From assembly GCA_024036415.1 (NCBI GenBank), contig JAMWET010003524.1, positions 172,501-236,500 of the forward strand: a DNA stretch of 64,000 nucleotides, given 5' to 3'. The DNA comes from Prochilodus magdalenae. Its lineage: Eukaryota > Chordata > Actinopteri > Characiformes > Prochilodontidae. Below are positions 31,751-43,880 of the stretch, piece after piece; positions within the stretch are counted from its first letter, which is position 1, and the number at the start of each line of letters is the position of its first letter. The notes below the pieces were generated by a model. The model saw only the letters and a program-made list of their open reading frames with translations, was not told the DNA's origin and did not search any database. The position numbers were made by a program, and so were the translations under genes.

Positions 31751-32285
31751 CAAGATAAGGCAATCACTGAGCTGTAAAACCTGGGCACTGAACCTCAAAG
31801 GGCCTCCGGTCATTCTTTGGACTTTATACCTCTCCACCTCTCTCCCTGCTGTTTTGTGACTCTTCAGGATTTAGTTTTAGGCATGACCTGATAATGTTAA
31901 GATGTCAGTTGTTACATCCGAGGTCACGCCAACAGAGTCCAAGAGAGTACAACTGACCTTTCTACTCTGTGAGTGGAGAAAATGGTTTACTTTCAGGCTG
32001 TGCATCAGAGCAGTGTTAGCCAACTATGCGTGTCAGTTAGTTCATAAAGTGCACAGAACTGGGCTGTTACAGCTGTTCTCCATACGGGCTCAGCGATAAC
32101 GCATGAGTGGAAGCTTGAAAAGATGTGGTGGCTGGTTACATGTGTCACGGTTAAAACAAACAGACGCTGTGGGAACAAAGCCTCTTATCGTCTTATCTCC
32201 AAAGGACAGACAACAAAAACAAACATTCTTAATCTTTGATGTCGATTAATGTAACAGGATTCTATTCCAGGTCATTTCGGAACAT
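31751..32285. other. No recognised feature
   Basis: Non-repetitive sequence; open frames under 70 codons, none recognisable. Confidence 0.4.
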
Positions 32286-32290
32286 TTTTA

Positions 32291-32716
32291 TCCCAGCTAG
32301 AAATTATTTGCTCTCAAAATGTTTGTGAGGATATGAAATCTAATGTTCTAGTAATGTTTTTAGTGCTAAGTTTTCTGTAGGGTCCCATAATGTTCTTTCT
32401 GTCTACACGTCTCAGTCTACCCATCTCAGGTCTCAGTAACACCCTAAATCATGTGCTGAATGTTAGGCTGTTATCGTACAACATAATCTGTGGCCCTGAC
32501 CACATCCTCCGAACATCCTCCGGACATCCACTGAACATGCGGTTGAAATGTTATTTCTTAGTTAGCATGTAACCTTATAGAAACATGATCTGACATTATA
32601 ATCATCTTTAAAAAACTCTTTGAACATTAGATTAAAACATTTTCTTTAAGACTTCATTAAAACTTAGAGCTAAGAAATGCTAGTCAAATTTCTGTGAACG
32701 TTCTCTGCTAGCTGGG
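32291..32716. mobile_element. Possible MITE with inverted ends
   Basis: The left end ATCCCAGCTAGAAA and right end CTGCTAGCTGGGAT are inverted relatives (10 bp TCCCAGCTAG exact). The interior is rich in AATGTT and GAACATT themes, as in a known type of fish element with TCCCAGCTAGC ends. No coding capacity. Confidence 0.5.
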
Positions 32717-35590
32717 ATTGGTGCGGCATAATGCCGTAAAGGGTAGCTGCTTTTTTTCATATTTTATAAATTAAAAAAAAGATAGTGACAGTGACAAAAA
32801 GCTCACCCTCCTCAAACCAGTTTTACATGACAAGTGAGGGGTGAATGTAGAGCTAGCACATTTCTAAAGCACAGACAAAATTCAAGCTTCTGCTAACTAT
32901 TGATTTTGTTTTTAGCCAGTCTTTTACCTTTCGTCCTCTATTATAGACAGAATATCATACAGTGTCAGACAGCACATGATCAAGTCTGTTGGAGATGATT
33001 TAATTTATAATTTAAGTTGTTTTTGGCAAGTGTATGCACTGCGAAAAATTATACTTTGGCATGTTAAATGATCTTATATGTAGTTGATGTGCTTTAGTCT
33101 TATTTTAGAATTTTGTAAAGTACATTTTAAGATTATTTAACTTTATTTCCATATGTTTTGCTGGTTTTAAGTTGACTTTAGTAAGCCAAATTTTCTCTCA
33201 ATATTAGCAGATAATTTTACCTGTTTTAAGCATGTTTCTTAAAATGAGCTTAATTATTTGAAAACATTTGGCTAATTAATCACCTAAAACAAGTAAATCA
33301 TCTAAAAAAAAGCAAGTTTAAATTATCCTAAAATTAGCTCACAACAATCTCCAAAACTTCCAAAAACTAGCCTCTGCATTACGTTAGCCACGTAGCTCCG
33401 GTATAAAACTAAAGAAGCAAACTTCAGACACCAAACGTGTCGTGGCTGATCTATTACATGTGGGTTAAGGTTGAAATTGTGAGCTATTGCTAAAAAAGGT
33501 GTTAATAGCTAACAGGGTGGTTGAGTGACGCAAACATGCCAAACTCACTGTCCCTGATATCTTGGCTTGCGCAGCGGAGCTACTATTGTTCTAATAAGAA
33601 TTACTACACTGCTTCAACTTGTTCATGTGGAGTTCCATGAAAGTGCCCTCAAAGGGCACAACGCAGTTCCTTCTCCCAGCTCAATCGCCTTTCACCTACT
33701 TTGGTCTCTTAACCGACGCTATTCAATGACATATTGGCCCCATTACTTGTGTGTAGAACAGCCCTATAGTGTAATGCTAACCTTTCCCCTGGATAATGCT
33801 TTAATATGAGCTGATAAGCTGTGTAAATCCTCTGAATCTCTCGCAGCGTGAAGCTGATTCAGGGAACACAGCTACGTGCCCTATTGCCAGCACCGGGGCT
33901 GTGGACGATCCCAATGGGATGCTTCTTAAACGGCTTCCTGTTGGACACCCACAGCCAAAAGCAGAGTATTTAGCACATGCTAATTTGGAGAATGTGTGCT
34001 GGACATTAATGAAGGTCTTAAACAATGATCTTCTTGTACTATAACTAGCAGTTAGTTAGAGCAGCATGTAAGGTGCACAAGACCTTAGCTCATGACTATT
34101 TTAGCATCTAAATTGAAACCTCACGTCACCCACAACATGAGTATCATTTATTATATTGTTATTTTCACAAAATGTATGGGCAGTTCATTGCAGGTTTTTA
34201 GATTACATTAGTACAATATAATATATTTAGAAAGTAGATCAATTTGTGTTGCACATAAGTTCCAGTATGCTAATTACCCAAGATGTTGTTGCTGTCCAAA
34301 AATCTCCAAAATGCCAACTTTACAGATGAGGCCAAAAACCTCACTTAACTTTACAATAAGTCAGTGGAACCAGAAAAATGAGTATCTCCAAAATGCTAAC
34401 TTTATAGGAAAGGCAAAAAAACTTAATTTATCTTTACAGTAAGGCAATGGAACCAGACTTTTTCCCAAGCAATTTAACGTTTTCACACAGTGCAAATAGC
34501 AGGTGATGTGTTCAAATGATGCATACAAGTTAAAATCAACAGAAAAATTGAGATACATGTTTTAGTGTAAGCAGTAATGATATATACAAACTGTTAACCA
34601 CATGAACAAGAATCTAGAGTTCATATCCAGTATACCATATCACTGTGACAAACAATATTTATTGGTTCATAGGCTGATATAATGTGAGTTGGCTAAGATA
34701 TATGGCATGAGATTAGAGGTGAGTAAGATTACTATCTTAAACTGCAAAGTCAGCAGCATACTGAAATTTTATGATGGCATAATTGATATAATGATAGTTT
34801 TCCAATATGCTTTTTGCTGAAGACCTTGGACCTGATTTCATCCCCTTTGAGTTTTAGTGACAAACAAAATCAAATGAAAGTCTAGTAAAATATTCATCAT
34901 ATTAGTTTGTGAATTATGCCATATGGAATTTGTGTTAGAAATGAATGACCAAAAGACTGTAATGTAACTTTATAAAACAAAATGTTATTATGTGTCATTT
35001 TGCATTACTTCTTTTGGTTAGTTTGTCACAGACGTGTTACAGAACAGGCAACAGGTAAGGAGTTATAGGTAACATGTAGCTCTCTTTTCAAGATCATGTT
35101 AAAAAGTACAGAAATTAAGATACAAGGTTTTGCCCTGACAGCAACAAAATCCTAACACGCATTAGCCAAAGCTGGTAGATATTGAGGGAAAGGGATGACA
35201 GACATTGCATGACAGGTCGAAGCTAATACATTTTTACAGATATAAACTTTCAGGAAAAGGTTTTGCACAGGTAAAATTTACCTGCAAATGTACAACAATA
35301 GTTGTAGTGTAGTGTAATTGTTTAAATGGGTTTTAAAGGTTCACCACATTCACTTTTTCACTACTCAAGAAGATGTACATATGTACTGTTTCATAATTTT
35401 TAAAAATAGAAAAATAGAATAAAACACCTCCAGTCATGACAGGGAGCATTAACATTTTTAAGCACAAAATACATAATCAATTACATTTCCCACCGAAGGC
35501 ACTGAAGACCTGCTCTCAGACTGTACAATAAAATGAAAGAGGAAATCTTTGTGCCATAAATACAACAACAAACAGTAATAAAGAGTAATA
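32717..35590. other. AT-rich intergenic DNA; MITE-like stretch at 33030-33330
   Basis: The part 33030-33330, with CACTGCGAAAAATTATAC, TTTTAAGTTGACTTTAGTAA, GCCAAATTTTCTCTCAATAT, resembles 44770-45100 (GTGATTTTAGTAAGCCAGAC, TTTCTCAACATTTCTAAAGG) and weakly 55790-55900. It is probably a dispersed non-coding element. The remaining sequence shows no gene. Confidence 0.45.
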
Positions 35591-35659
35591 TTAATTAATA
35601 AATGTCACTCTAGTTTACTCACAGTACATCACTCTTTTTTATTGTTTATTGTTTCTTCT

Positions 35660-35935
35660 TGGAAAATGTTGAGCTAAATTTCATTGTATGCAAATAAAAT
35701 GACAATAAAATTATTCTATTCGGTTCTATTCTGTACTGTTCTATACTGTTCTGTTCTATTCTGTTCTACACTGTTATGTTCTATTCTATTCTATACTGTT
35801 CTATTGTTCTATTCTATTCTGTTATATACTGTTATGTTCTATTCTATACTGATCTATTCTGTTCTATTCTATTCTATACTGTTCTATTCTACTCTATTCT
35901 ATTCTATTCTATTCTATTCTATTTTATACATTTTA
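35660..35935 (+). repeat. LINE 3' tail followed by (TTCTA)n pentanucleotide tract
   Basis: TTTCATTGTATGCAAATAAA then ATGACAATAAAATTATTC is a non-LTR retrotransposon tail (compare 50850-50895). It runs into about 220 bp of TTCTA/TTCTG repeats (35711-35930). The tract probably grew from the tail. Confidence 0.75.
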
Positions 35936-36003
35936 TAAGAACAAGTCCATAAAAAAGAATGTTGCTTTTGTACATGATTTGGAAATGCCATATTGCACAT
36001 TAT

Positions 36004-36067
<64 letters not shown>

Positions 36068-36079
36068 GTAGATAGATAG
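36004..36079. repeat. (GATA)n microsatellite
   Basis: About 19 units of GATA with one GGTA interruption. Confidence 0.98.
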
Positions 36080-37890
36080 GGGATGCAAGAAATTGTTCTT
36101 TAGCATCCTCCTCTCCACCACCTCCACTCAAGCTTTTCCACCTGTCTTCACCCTGCCTCCCCCAGAACATTACAGAAGAGGACTCTAACCACCACAGAGT
36201 GATAAAACACTTGCGGTTGCTAGTACAGTCACAGGTCAGAGGGGTTTACCAAACAGTTAGAGGTTCCAGCTATTACAATTGTAACTTTACATATCAATGT
36301 TTAATGTAAAGATTGCATTAAACTTTTTGCTTATAAAGATTTGTTATCTTTAAATGCCATAACCATAAATGATTCGTCCAAACAACTACTAAAATAAAAA
36401 AAGCATTGTTTTATATTGTTTGTGGAATAAATAAGTAAAGTAAAATTTGAATTTGAAAATAAAACTTTAAAAAGTCTTAAATATATGTTTCAAAACTGTT
36501 TGTCCATGGAAAATAAAATTAATGTCTGTTCAGAAAGAAATAACTAAAATAAATACATTTAATTAAAAAAAAATATATATATAGCTTCACTACTCAGAAC
36601 AAAAATAGTTAAGTAAGTGAAAATTTAATTTTCTTTCTTGCCTGATATTTGGCCCTGTTGTCTTTGCTCCAATGAGTTTCTTCGGCTGACATAAATGCTA
36701 CATAAATGCAAGCTGCACTGGCTCATGTCAATATAAGCGCCAAAATACAAATTCAGAATGTTTTTTTACGTCCTGTAAATTCACAATGTTGGAGATACCT
36801 TTTTCTCCTGACAGCAATGATATCTGTCTAGTGTTTTGGTCAATAAAACTTTTGATTTTTTCTCTGTCATAACAACTTGTAGATCAGTTGCTAAAGGCCT
36901 TGAGTATATATGAGTGTCCATTACACCATATCGCTGTGGTCAGAACCTGTTGATCGATTGATATTCTGATTCATTGTGAGGTATGGGCATAATGTAATGT
37001 GGAGTGATATTGGCGTTAAGTAAACAGCACATTAAGCAGAATCATTAGTGTTCTGTAATTTGAGGATGGCTTAAATAATTAATTGATAATTCCCCAATAA
37101 TCATGTTTAGGACACGTGAAACAAGCTCAATGCTAAAACTAACTTTCTGCTAAGCTGGATTTAAGGTAAGAACCCACCATCACATACCCTACATGTAGAC
37201 GTGTGTTAATAGACCTGAACCGATCCAGACACAGTTCAGTTTCCTAGAATGCTTTTGTCAGCTGACAGTCCAAGAATATCATTTGGCTGCACAGATCACG
37301 TTTTCTGATATCAAAGGTTGTAAGTCCACATCTATGTGTATGAAATGAGGTTGGATCAGATTGTGAGTCAGTGATAATGATTGGCTCTTGGTTGAGCATG
37401 CTGCGTGCCTGGACTTTGCTCCCTGTTCTCTGTTTGATCAGGTGGGCTGTTACCATGAGGACTGTGCAGGAGATCTAATGAGTTGCAATCCACTGCACAC
37501 TAGCAAGACACATTTTAACAGTGGAAATGGTTACTTTCCAGAGACTGTATGCTCAAAACTGACATGCCCACCAGGAAGATATGGCCATTAGGAAGCTATG
37601 GCCAATGGGAAGATATGCTCCAGTGCTGAAATTTGATCCAGGTGTTACCTTGACCAGCATTTCTGCAACATATGCACTCTCTAATAGTGTGCAATTAACC
37701 CAAAGCCTGGAAAGGCTATGAAAGAGTTGGAAAGTCAGTTTGTTTGCAAAAACAAAGGAAGGATATCCTTTAGAAAATCGAAAGTCACATCAGGAGAATG
37801 GAGTTTAGAGAAATGACTATCTGGGGGATTACTGAGTATTATGCAAGCCCACTCCTGTTGCTCGGGGAGGACAGCGTAAGAACTGGACAT
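36080..37890. other. No recognised gene
   Basis: About 1.8 kb of AT-rich sequence. A small tandem theme AGGAAGATATGGCCATT / AGGAAGCTATGGCCAAT occurs at 37574-37607. Otherwise nothing is shared with the window. Confidence 0.45.
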
Positions 37891-37891
37891 A

Positions 37892-37893
37892 TT

Positions 37894-37932
<39 letters not shown>
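37892..37932. repeat. (GT)n microsatellite
   Basis: A pure GT run of about 20 units. Confidence 0.97.
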
Positions 37933-37933
<1 letters not shown>

Positions 37934-38232
37934 CCCACCTTACCTTATCTGACCTTATCCACATTGTACTCTTTGGAAAGCTGAGCGGTTACATGTGTAA
38001 TGATATGCAAATGTCACAATATGATGCGTATTATCTTATCACAGTATGATACACTTTTGAAACACAATTAGAAAAGAAATGCTAATCTTACTTTTAGTTA
38101 TACTTTTGTATGTATTTATTTATTTATAACTCTCCAAATATATGTATTTAGTTTTATTTATTTATAAAAATATGATTTATAAATTTAGTTTTGTTGTTTT
38201 ATTTTATTTATTTATTTATTTAAATGATATAA

Positions 38233-38560
38233 TAGGTGGCACAGTGGTGCAGTTGGTGATACTGTTGTCTCACAGCAAGAATGGTCTAGGTTTATTCCTC
38301 TGCCAGTGTCCTTCTTGTGTGGAGTTTATATGTTCTCCCTGTGTCTGTGTGGGTTTCCTCCTCCAGGTGCTCCGTAATCCTCCCACAGTCCAAAGACATG
38401 AGGTCAGGTGAACTGGAGATGCTTAATTACCCTTTATGTGTGAGTGAATGTGTATGTCTGTGTGTCTGCCCTGCAAATGACTTGTGGCCTGTGCTGGGAT
38501 AGGCTCCAGTGCCCCTCGCCAATGGCAAGGCCTAAATGGATAAGCAGCTTAGAAGATGAA
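38233..38560 (+). repeat. SINE-like repeat with tRNA-like head
   Basis: The head GGTGGCACAGTGGTGCAGTT resembles an A box, with a weak B box near GGTCTAGGTTTATTCC. The body has TATGTTCTCCCTGTGTCTGT, GGGTTTCCTCCTCCAGGTGC, CTCCCACAGTCCAAAGACAT and the tail GCTGGGATAGGCTCCAGTG followed by GGATAAGCAGCTTAGAAGATGAATAGAT. This body and tail are widespread in fish genomes. Partial relatives here are at 9648, 19630, 21615, 40090 and 50190. Confidence 0.8.
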
Positions 38561-40080
38561 TAGATAAACCTAATTCTTATTGTTTTCTCTTAAAGACAGC
38601 GGTGCTTGTAGAGCTTATAGGACTTGATGGTACAATACCTTGAATAATCAGCATTGCCCCCTGCCTTTTATCTTGAGTGGGGGGGAAAAGTAAAAACTTC
38701 ATTGGGGTCGTCAGGTGGGCACCCTTCTTACTTGATGATTTAGGCCCACAGCACCTCGAGAGGGCTCAACAGCAACACCTGGCATCCCAGGTGTGCCCCC
38801 CTCTGTTTTAACCCCTCAATACTCCCCCCAATCTCACAGCCCAGTTGAAGTCCTTCCTTTTGATCCACAGCCAGTTGATTCCACTGCTCGTCGGAAGGCC
38901 TGTCCTTTCACTCCCATTCTGTTCATGAATCTAGTTATCTAGTCTTGGCCCTCTACACCCAACTTCTACTGGAAACAGCTTGGTGTACCAGTTGCATTGT
39001 TCTACGTAGGCTGCTTTTTCAGCATTCTTGTAGAAGAAATACCTGGCACAACCCATTTTCTTAATAAGAAATAAATGAGGCTACATCCCAGTTTGAAATT
39101 AGTAAGTTCTTTTACAATCTGATCTCGTGTTTCTGCATAAATTCTGACTCTTCTGGCTGAAATGAATGTGAGAGAGTTTTTAACATGGCTTAATCACTCC
39201 CAGCAAACTAGAAGTCCACCTCTATTTGGCTCTGAACTCTACAACTAGAATATAGAGGTACGTAAATAGAGATACAAGTTGTCAGACATTTACATCCTTC
39301 CAACAAGTTATTTCTTTTAGCTATTCAGTATCAGGAGAAAGCCTGAGTAGTCACACCCAAAACTGGACTTAAAATGATTAAAAGATTATAAGTAGAAAAT
39401 GCACTTGGCGGCTGCTTAAATCTTACAGAGAGTAGTAGCTTCTACTCATATTGTCTACATGAGGCTGAATTTGACTTCCTTTTTGCCAACTACTTGTCGT
39501 TTTATTCCACCTTAAATGGAACAGCAGCATATTACTGCTGCTTTGTTTAAGGTGGAATGGAAAATTAAAAAAAGATGTTGTCAAATGTCAGTTAGCATAT
39601 CTGAGTTAGCATATCTGAAGTATTGGCACAGGTACCTGATACTGGCGTTAAACAGTCTCAGCACCCTGTTACCATTTTAGTTTATCATTTCTTCCCTATT
39701 TTAAATAGCTTGGCTAATCAGCCATGTAAGGTAGACTAACCAAATTAGTTTCTTCCAGTTCTGAAAGCTGTGCCATGGAATTTGTGGTTATCACTTTTCA
39801 GTATATCATCTGTGGTAAATACAAGTATACATGAAGCATTCCCTGTACTATGCAGTCATAGCATGATATTCAAACTGTACTTGGTTCACAGTGCCTATTT
39901 TTTTCTGAACACATTTGTGAAAAATAATTAATTATAACAGGCATATTATGACATTACTATTTTCTATTGTACACACATATGAAGAGTCACAGCAGACAGA
40001 AGTATGAGGGGGATTAATTGTATAAACATATAAAACAGTCATTTATTTGCCCATCAACAGTGTCAACTTACAAGTTATCA
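38561..40080. other. No recognised gene
   Basis: About 1.5 kb without a supported open frame. It includes the hairpin listed separately at 39504-39558. Confidence 0.45.
39504..39558. repeat. Short perfect-stem hairpin (55 bp)
   Basis: ATTCCACCTTAAA at the left pairs perfectly with TTTAAGGTGGAAT at the right, and inside it ACAGCAGCA pairs almost fully with TGCTGCTTT around a loop of about 5 bases. It could be a tiny palindromic MITE or, less likely, a precursor of a small RNA. Confidence 0.7.
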
Positions 40081-40089
40081 AGCTCACCC

Positions 40090-40185
40090 TGTGCCAGACC
40101 AGCAACCTGCTCAGGGGGTTTCCTGCCTTCTGCCCAGTATAGGCTCCAGCACCCCCCATGACCCAGGAAGATAAAGGAGAAGTTA
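40090..40185 (+). repeat. SINE-tail fragment
   Basis: CTCAGGGGGTTTCCTGCCTT, CAGTATAGGCTCCAGCACCC and CCATGACCCAGGAAGATAAA match the 3' part of the 38233 family. Confidence 0.6.
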
Positions 40186-40280
40186 TCTACTGTGTCTGGC
40201 TTAATAGGGCTAACTAGCATTTCAGCATCTTGCACTCAGCAGCAAAAAAAAAAAAACTATTCAGTTCGAAAACGGTTTCA

Positions 40281-41375
40281 CTCCTCTGAGAGTGAGAGAT
40301 CTGATGACTAGTTGATTATACGTTGATGGATGATCCTCTTGGGGACTTGAGTGTTGGGAGTATTATGCAGTAATTTAGGCCAAAAGTTATAGGTGTTCTA
40401 ATGCACATATAAAAGGTCAGTACTGTATTTCTAAATGTATAGTGCAAGAGAAGAAGAGAGGGAGGTGTTCCAACGGGGAGTGGGTGGGAGGTTTTGGACT
40501 TGGGTTGGTCAGGGGGAGAGGGATATCCAGCTTGTGGCTTGCAGAGAAAGCTGATTGGCTTGTTTAACTGAAGGTTCCTCATAAACTGTATATTGAATGC
40601 TATATTGAGTCAGAAGCAAATTAAGATCTAATTTAGCTCTCCTTGAAAAATGGGAGCGTACGTAATCTATGGGCTTGGAATGGGATAGTCTAAGGAAAAT
40701 ACACGGGTTTCCAGAACTGGAAAAAAATAGATTACAAGATAGAAAAGAAACAGAACCCCTAACCGCAGTGCAAGACCTTGTGAACCACCAAACTGTCAAA
40801 TAAGTGCTTCATCTTAGAGAGAGTGGTAAAATCAAGCTCCACTCATACATCAGATCTGAAAACATCTACAGGGATTTCCTCCTTCCTTCTACTGTGAGAA
40901 GACAACTCCGTGCTATGGGTCTGAAAGGATGTGTAGCTGGCAAGAAGCTCCTCACAGAGAAATGGAGATGACTGAGGAGTGAGGAGAGATTTCGTAGAAC
41001 TTGGGGTTGTGCTCTGGGCAGCTTTTGCCTAGAGCCAAAAGGCCTGATTCCCCTTTTTATAGCTGTGCTGGGACTGATATAGGAGTGAGGAACAGGGCTG
41101 AGATAAGGTGGTTGTGGGGACTGTGAAAACTTCATCACAGGAACTGAAGGTAGGGATGGAAATTTATAGGGTGTTACACTGGGAGGATGAGGGGTTTCAA
41201 GAATGGTCCTCCTCCCTTATTTCAGTTATGTCATAACTCCATTAGTAGTGCACAATGTATTTTATTTTTTTTCATATTTCCTAAAATGTAAATTATCATA
41301 AGATTTGAACGGTCTTTTTGAATGTGGGTGAAAAGTCACAGTTTTAGTGTGGAATAGGTATCACGTTTCAGCCTA
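40281..41375 (+). repeat. Local direct duplication, copy 1
   Basis: It shares with 42897-43880 long blocks in the same order: ATCTGATGACTAGTTGATTA, GATGGATGATCCTCTTGGGG, TGTTCTAATGCACATATAAAAGG, then ACTTGGGGTTGTGCTCTGGG, CAGCTTTTGCCTAGAGCCAA, TATAGCTGTGCTGGGACTG and TTTCAGTTATGTCATAACTC. It also holds a Tc1-like scrap at 40893-40969 (TVRRQLRAMGLKGCVAGKKL) not seen in copy 2. Distance between copies is about 2.6 kb. Confidence 0.85.
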
Positions 41376-41669
41376 TCCGTACCCTACATGGTGTCCTGCT
41401 CTTTCATTAGGGTTTCATTAAGGATTTTTTCTCAGATTCTTTTTTTTTGTTTTGTAAAGATTATCCATTCCAGCAACATATTTTTACAAAACAAATAAAC
41501 TGTGAGAAAAGACAGTTCAACATTGTGGGTCTGAAAGGATGTGTAGCTGTACAGAAGCTCTTCACTGTGAAAAAGGAAATTTCACAAATTAAACAATGAA
41601 GTTGCTGGTGTTCTCAAAATCCAGAACCTCAAAATTTCAAATTTTTCAAATTGTTAAAAGAATAGTTGC
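41376..41669. other. Tc1-like scrap and unassigned sequence
   Basis: GTGGGTCTGAAAGGATGTGT at about 41526 repeats a block of 40916-40945 (the LKGCVA codons of the Tc1-like scrap), so a second damaged piece of the same transposase may be present. The remainder is unassigned. Confidence 0.45.
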
Positions 41670-42279
41670 ATCCAGAGTGAATCAACTGACAGGAATGAAA
41701 CTTGACATTGTGAGACATGCGATTGATTCAAGTTTCATACTTGGCTACACATGTGACATAAGCAGTGATGGGCCTTATTTCTGTACCTGACTGAGCCAAA
41801 GGCCACGATTACTGAGATTCAGCAATCAGTGATGTCCTCCTTGAGTCATCCTGTTAGTGACAACACATTCACAGACGGCACACAGACCGTTACGACAACT
41901 GTCCTTAACACCACGTCACCGTCACCAAACACTGCAGTGGTGTCGTGCCATGGCGTCCCGTTTATGTGTCACACATCCAGAAGACCTTGTGTTACTCCAC
42001 CTCCACCCATACCGCACCATCTGCAGGAACTGTGTGAGGATATTCAAGCTGCATGGGATCAACTCCATGCTGAGACTTCTGGCATGCTGCGTTAGCAAAC
42101 ATGGTGGCCCGAGGCCATACTGAGAGCCACTACTGTTGTATGTGTAGCTCGATAAATATTGATCATATCATTCTAAATGTATCATCATTTATTGTTCTCG
42201 GTAACCTTTACCTTCATTCCCAATAGCACTGCAATCCCACACTTCCTTCTGGGTGTAAGTATTTTTTTAATGATGAGTG
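41670..42279 (+). mobile_element. Tc1-like family I element, deleted
   Basis: The left part (41690-41770), with ATGAAACTTGACATTGTGAG, matches the 5' region of the copy at 48650-49330. The middle, with GTCATCCTGTTAGTGACAAC and ACACAGACCGTTACGACAAC, is the start of the transposase. It then has the shared junction at about 41970-42000 (CATCCAGAAGACCTTGTGTT then ACTCCACCTCCACCC) and ELCEDIQAAWD codons. The right end is the terminus CACTCATCATTAAAAAAAT in inverted orientation, ending at 42279 before TA. Confidence 0.8.
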
Positions 42280-42896
42280 TATATAAATATTTTGTAATTT
42301 TTACTAAAGCCCCTCAGAGACCCCTACTTAGGACACGTATACAAAAGGAAATTAATTTATTTTCTCATGTCCATCCACGTATTTTTGTGTTTTGTATTTT
42401 CTATTGTGTCAGACTTTTGCACAGCATGGTAGATATTGTTAAGGCTAATCTAGATGGATTGTAAATGCTAATCTAGCTACTTACATAAGACACCTACCTA
42501 TTTAATGCAGTGAAATTTTAATGTTGGTTTTCTAGCTAACATGAACTCAGTTGTGTTATTAATGTTTAGAGTTATATATTAGGTTAAGGGTTATATGAAA
42601 GTATAAATTTAAGTGCAGCTCATCACCATGCAACTACTGTATCATTAATTAACAGTCAAGTTTAACTTTTTAGCACACCAAACCCTGACTTGTTAGTTCA
42701 AATAAATACCCCAGTAATGCCCGCACACACACACGCACTGCTTGCTTGAGGAAGACATCAGAACAGCAGGACCACAAATGACCTGTTAAAATTCCCCAAG
42801 GCTTTTCTGGGGGACGTGACCAATGATATTGACCAATGAGCTGTACCAGGGTGCTTAGAGTGAGGTTCTTAGAACTCCTGGCATGATGACTAGACC
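42280..42896. other. No recognised feature
   Basis: AT-rich spacer between the Tc1-like element and the second copy of the local duplication. A short (CA)n is at 42724-42735. Confidence 0.4.
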
Positions 42897-43880
42897 AAAC
42901 TCCTCTGAGAGATCTGATGACTAGTTGATTATATGTTGATGGATGATCCTCTTGGGGACTTGAGCGTTGGGAGTATCATGCGGACATGCAGTAATTTAGG
43001 GCAAATGTTATAGGTATTCTAATGGACGTACAAAAGGTCATTATTGTATTTCTAGATGTATGGTGAAAGAGCAGAACAGAGAGTTCTGAGGTCCTATAAA
43101 TGTATCCCTACATGTGGTTGGAAGGCTACGATTTGGTGGGGTTAGGTGCTTTTCCTGCTTGTGGCTTACAAAGTAAGCTGATTGGCTAGTCTTTCCTTGT
43201 AAACAGACTCAAACAGATGTCGAGTATTGTGAGCTTCTTCATTCATATATATTTTTTTCATATCCTCTTTTATACCTCCTCTGGTTTTATTGACATGCTA
43301 TACGGGTAGAAGTGGATTGTGAATTATTACAGCTGTCAGTTGTATCCAACAATACTGATTTTAATATTGAATATTTATAAATAATCCAAAATATGAGTAT
43401 AATTTATTAGCAACTTCCATCGATTTAAGAAGTTTGAGAGTTGGGTCTGTGCCTTTAATATACGGTGATAGTTCAGGGGAAGACAGATTGAGGAAGAGAA
43501 GAGAATTCTCAGAACTTGGGGTTGTGTTCTGGGCAGCTTTTGCCTGGAGCCAAAAGGCTGGATACCCACTTTTATAACTGTGCTGGGACTGCCATAGGAG
43601 TGAGGGCCAGGAATGAGATAGGGTGGATAGGCAGGGAGGAAAATTTATAGGGCCTTCCTCTGGGAGGATCAGTGGCTTCAGGAATAGTCCTCCTCCTACA
43701 TTTCAGTTATCTTATAACCCCATTAGTAGAATGAACAATGTAATTTATTTTTGTCATATTTAGAATTAAAATAAATTGTTATATATCCTAAATTTAGAGT
43801 GTTTTTGATTTGAATAATCTTTTAAATGTTGGTAAAAAAAAATCACATTGTTGGTATAGAACTGGCATTACGTCTTTGCT
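42897..43880 (+). repeat. Local direct duplication, copy 2
   Basis: See copy 1 at 40281-41375. The blocks are in the same order and orientation with small insertions and deletions. Similarity ends near 43880 (AGAACTGGCATTACGTCT against GGAATAGGTATCACGTTT in copy 1). Confidence 0.85.

Noticed and set aside
40281..43880. Possible full LTR retrotransposon with the two direct copies as LTRs
   Set aside because: No TG...CA ends, no target duplication, no primer-binding site and no gag or pol fragment between them; recorded as a duplication.
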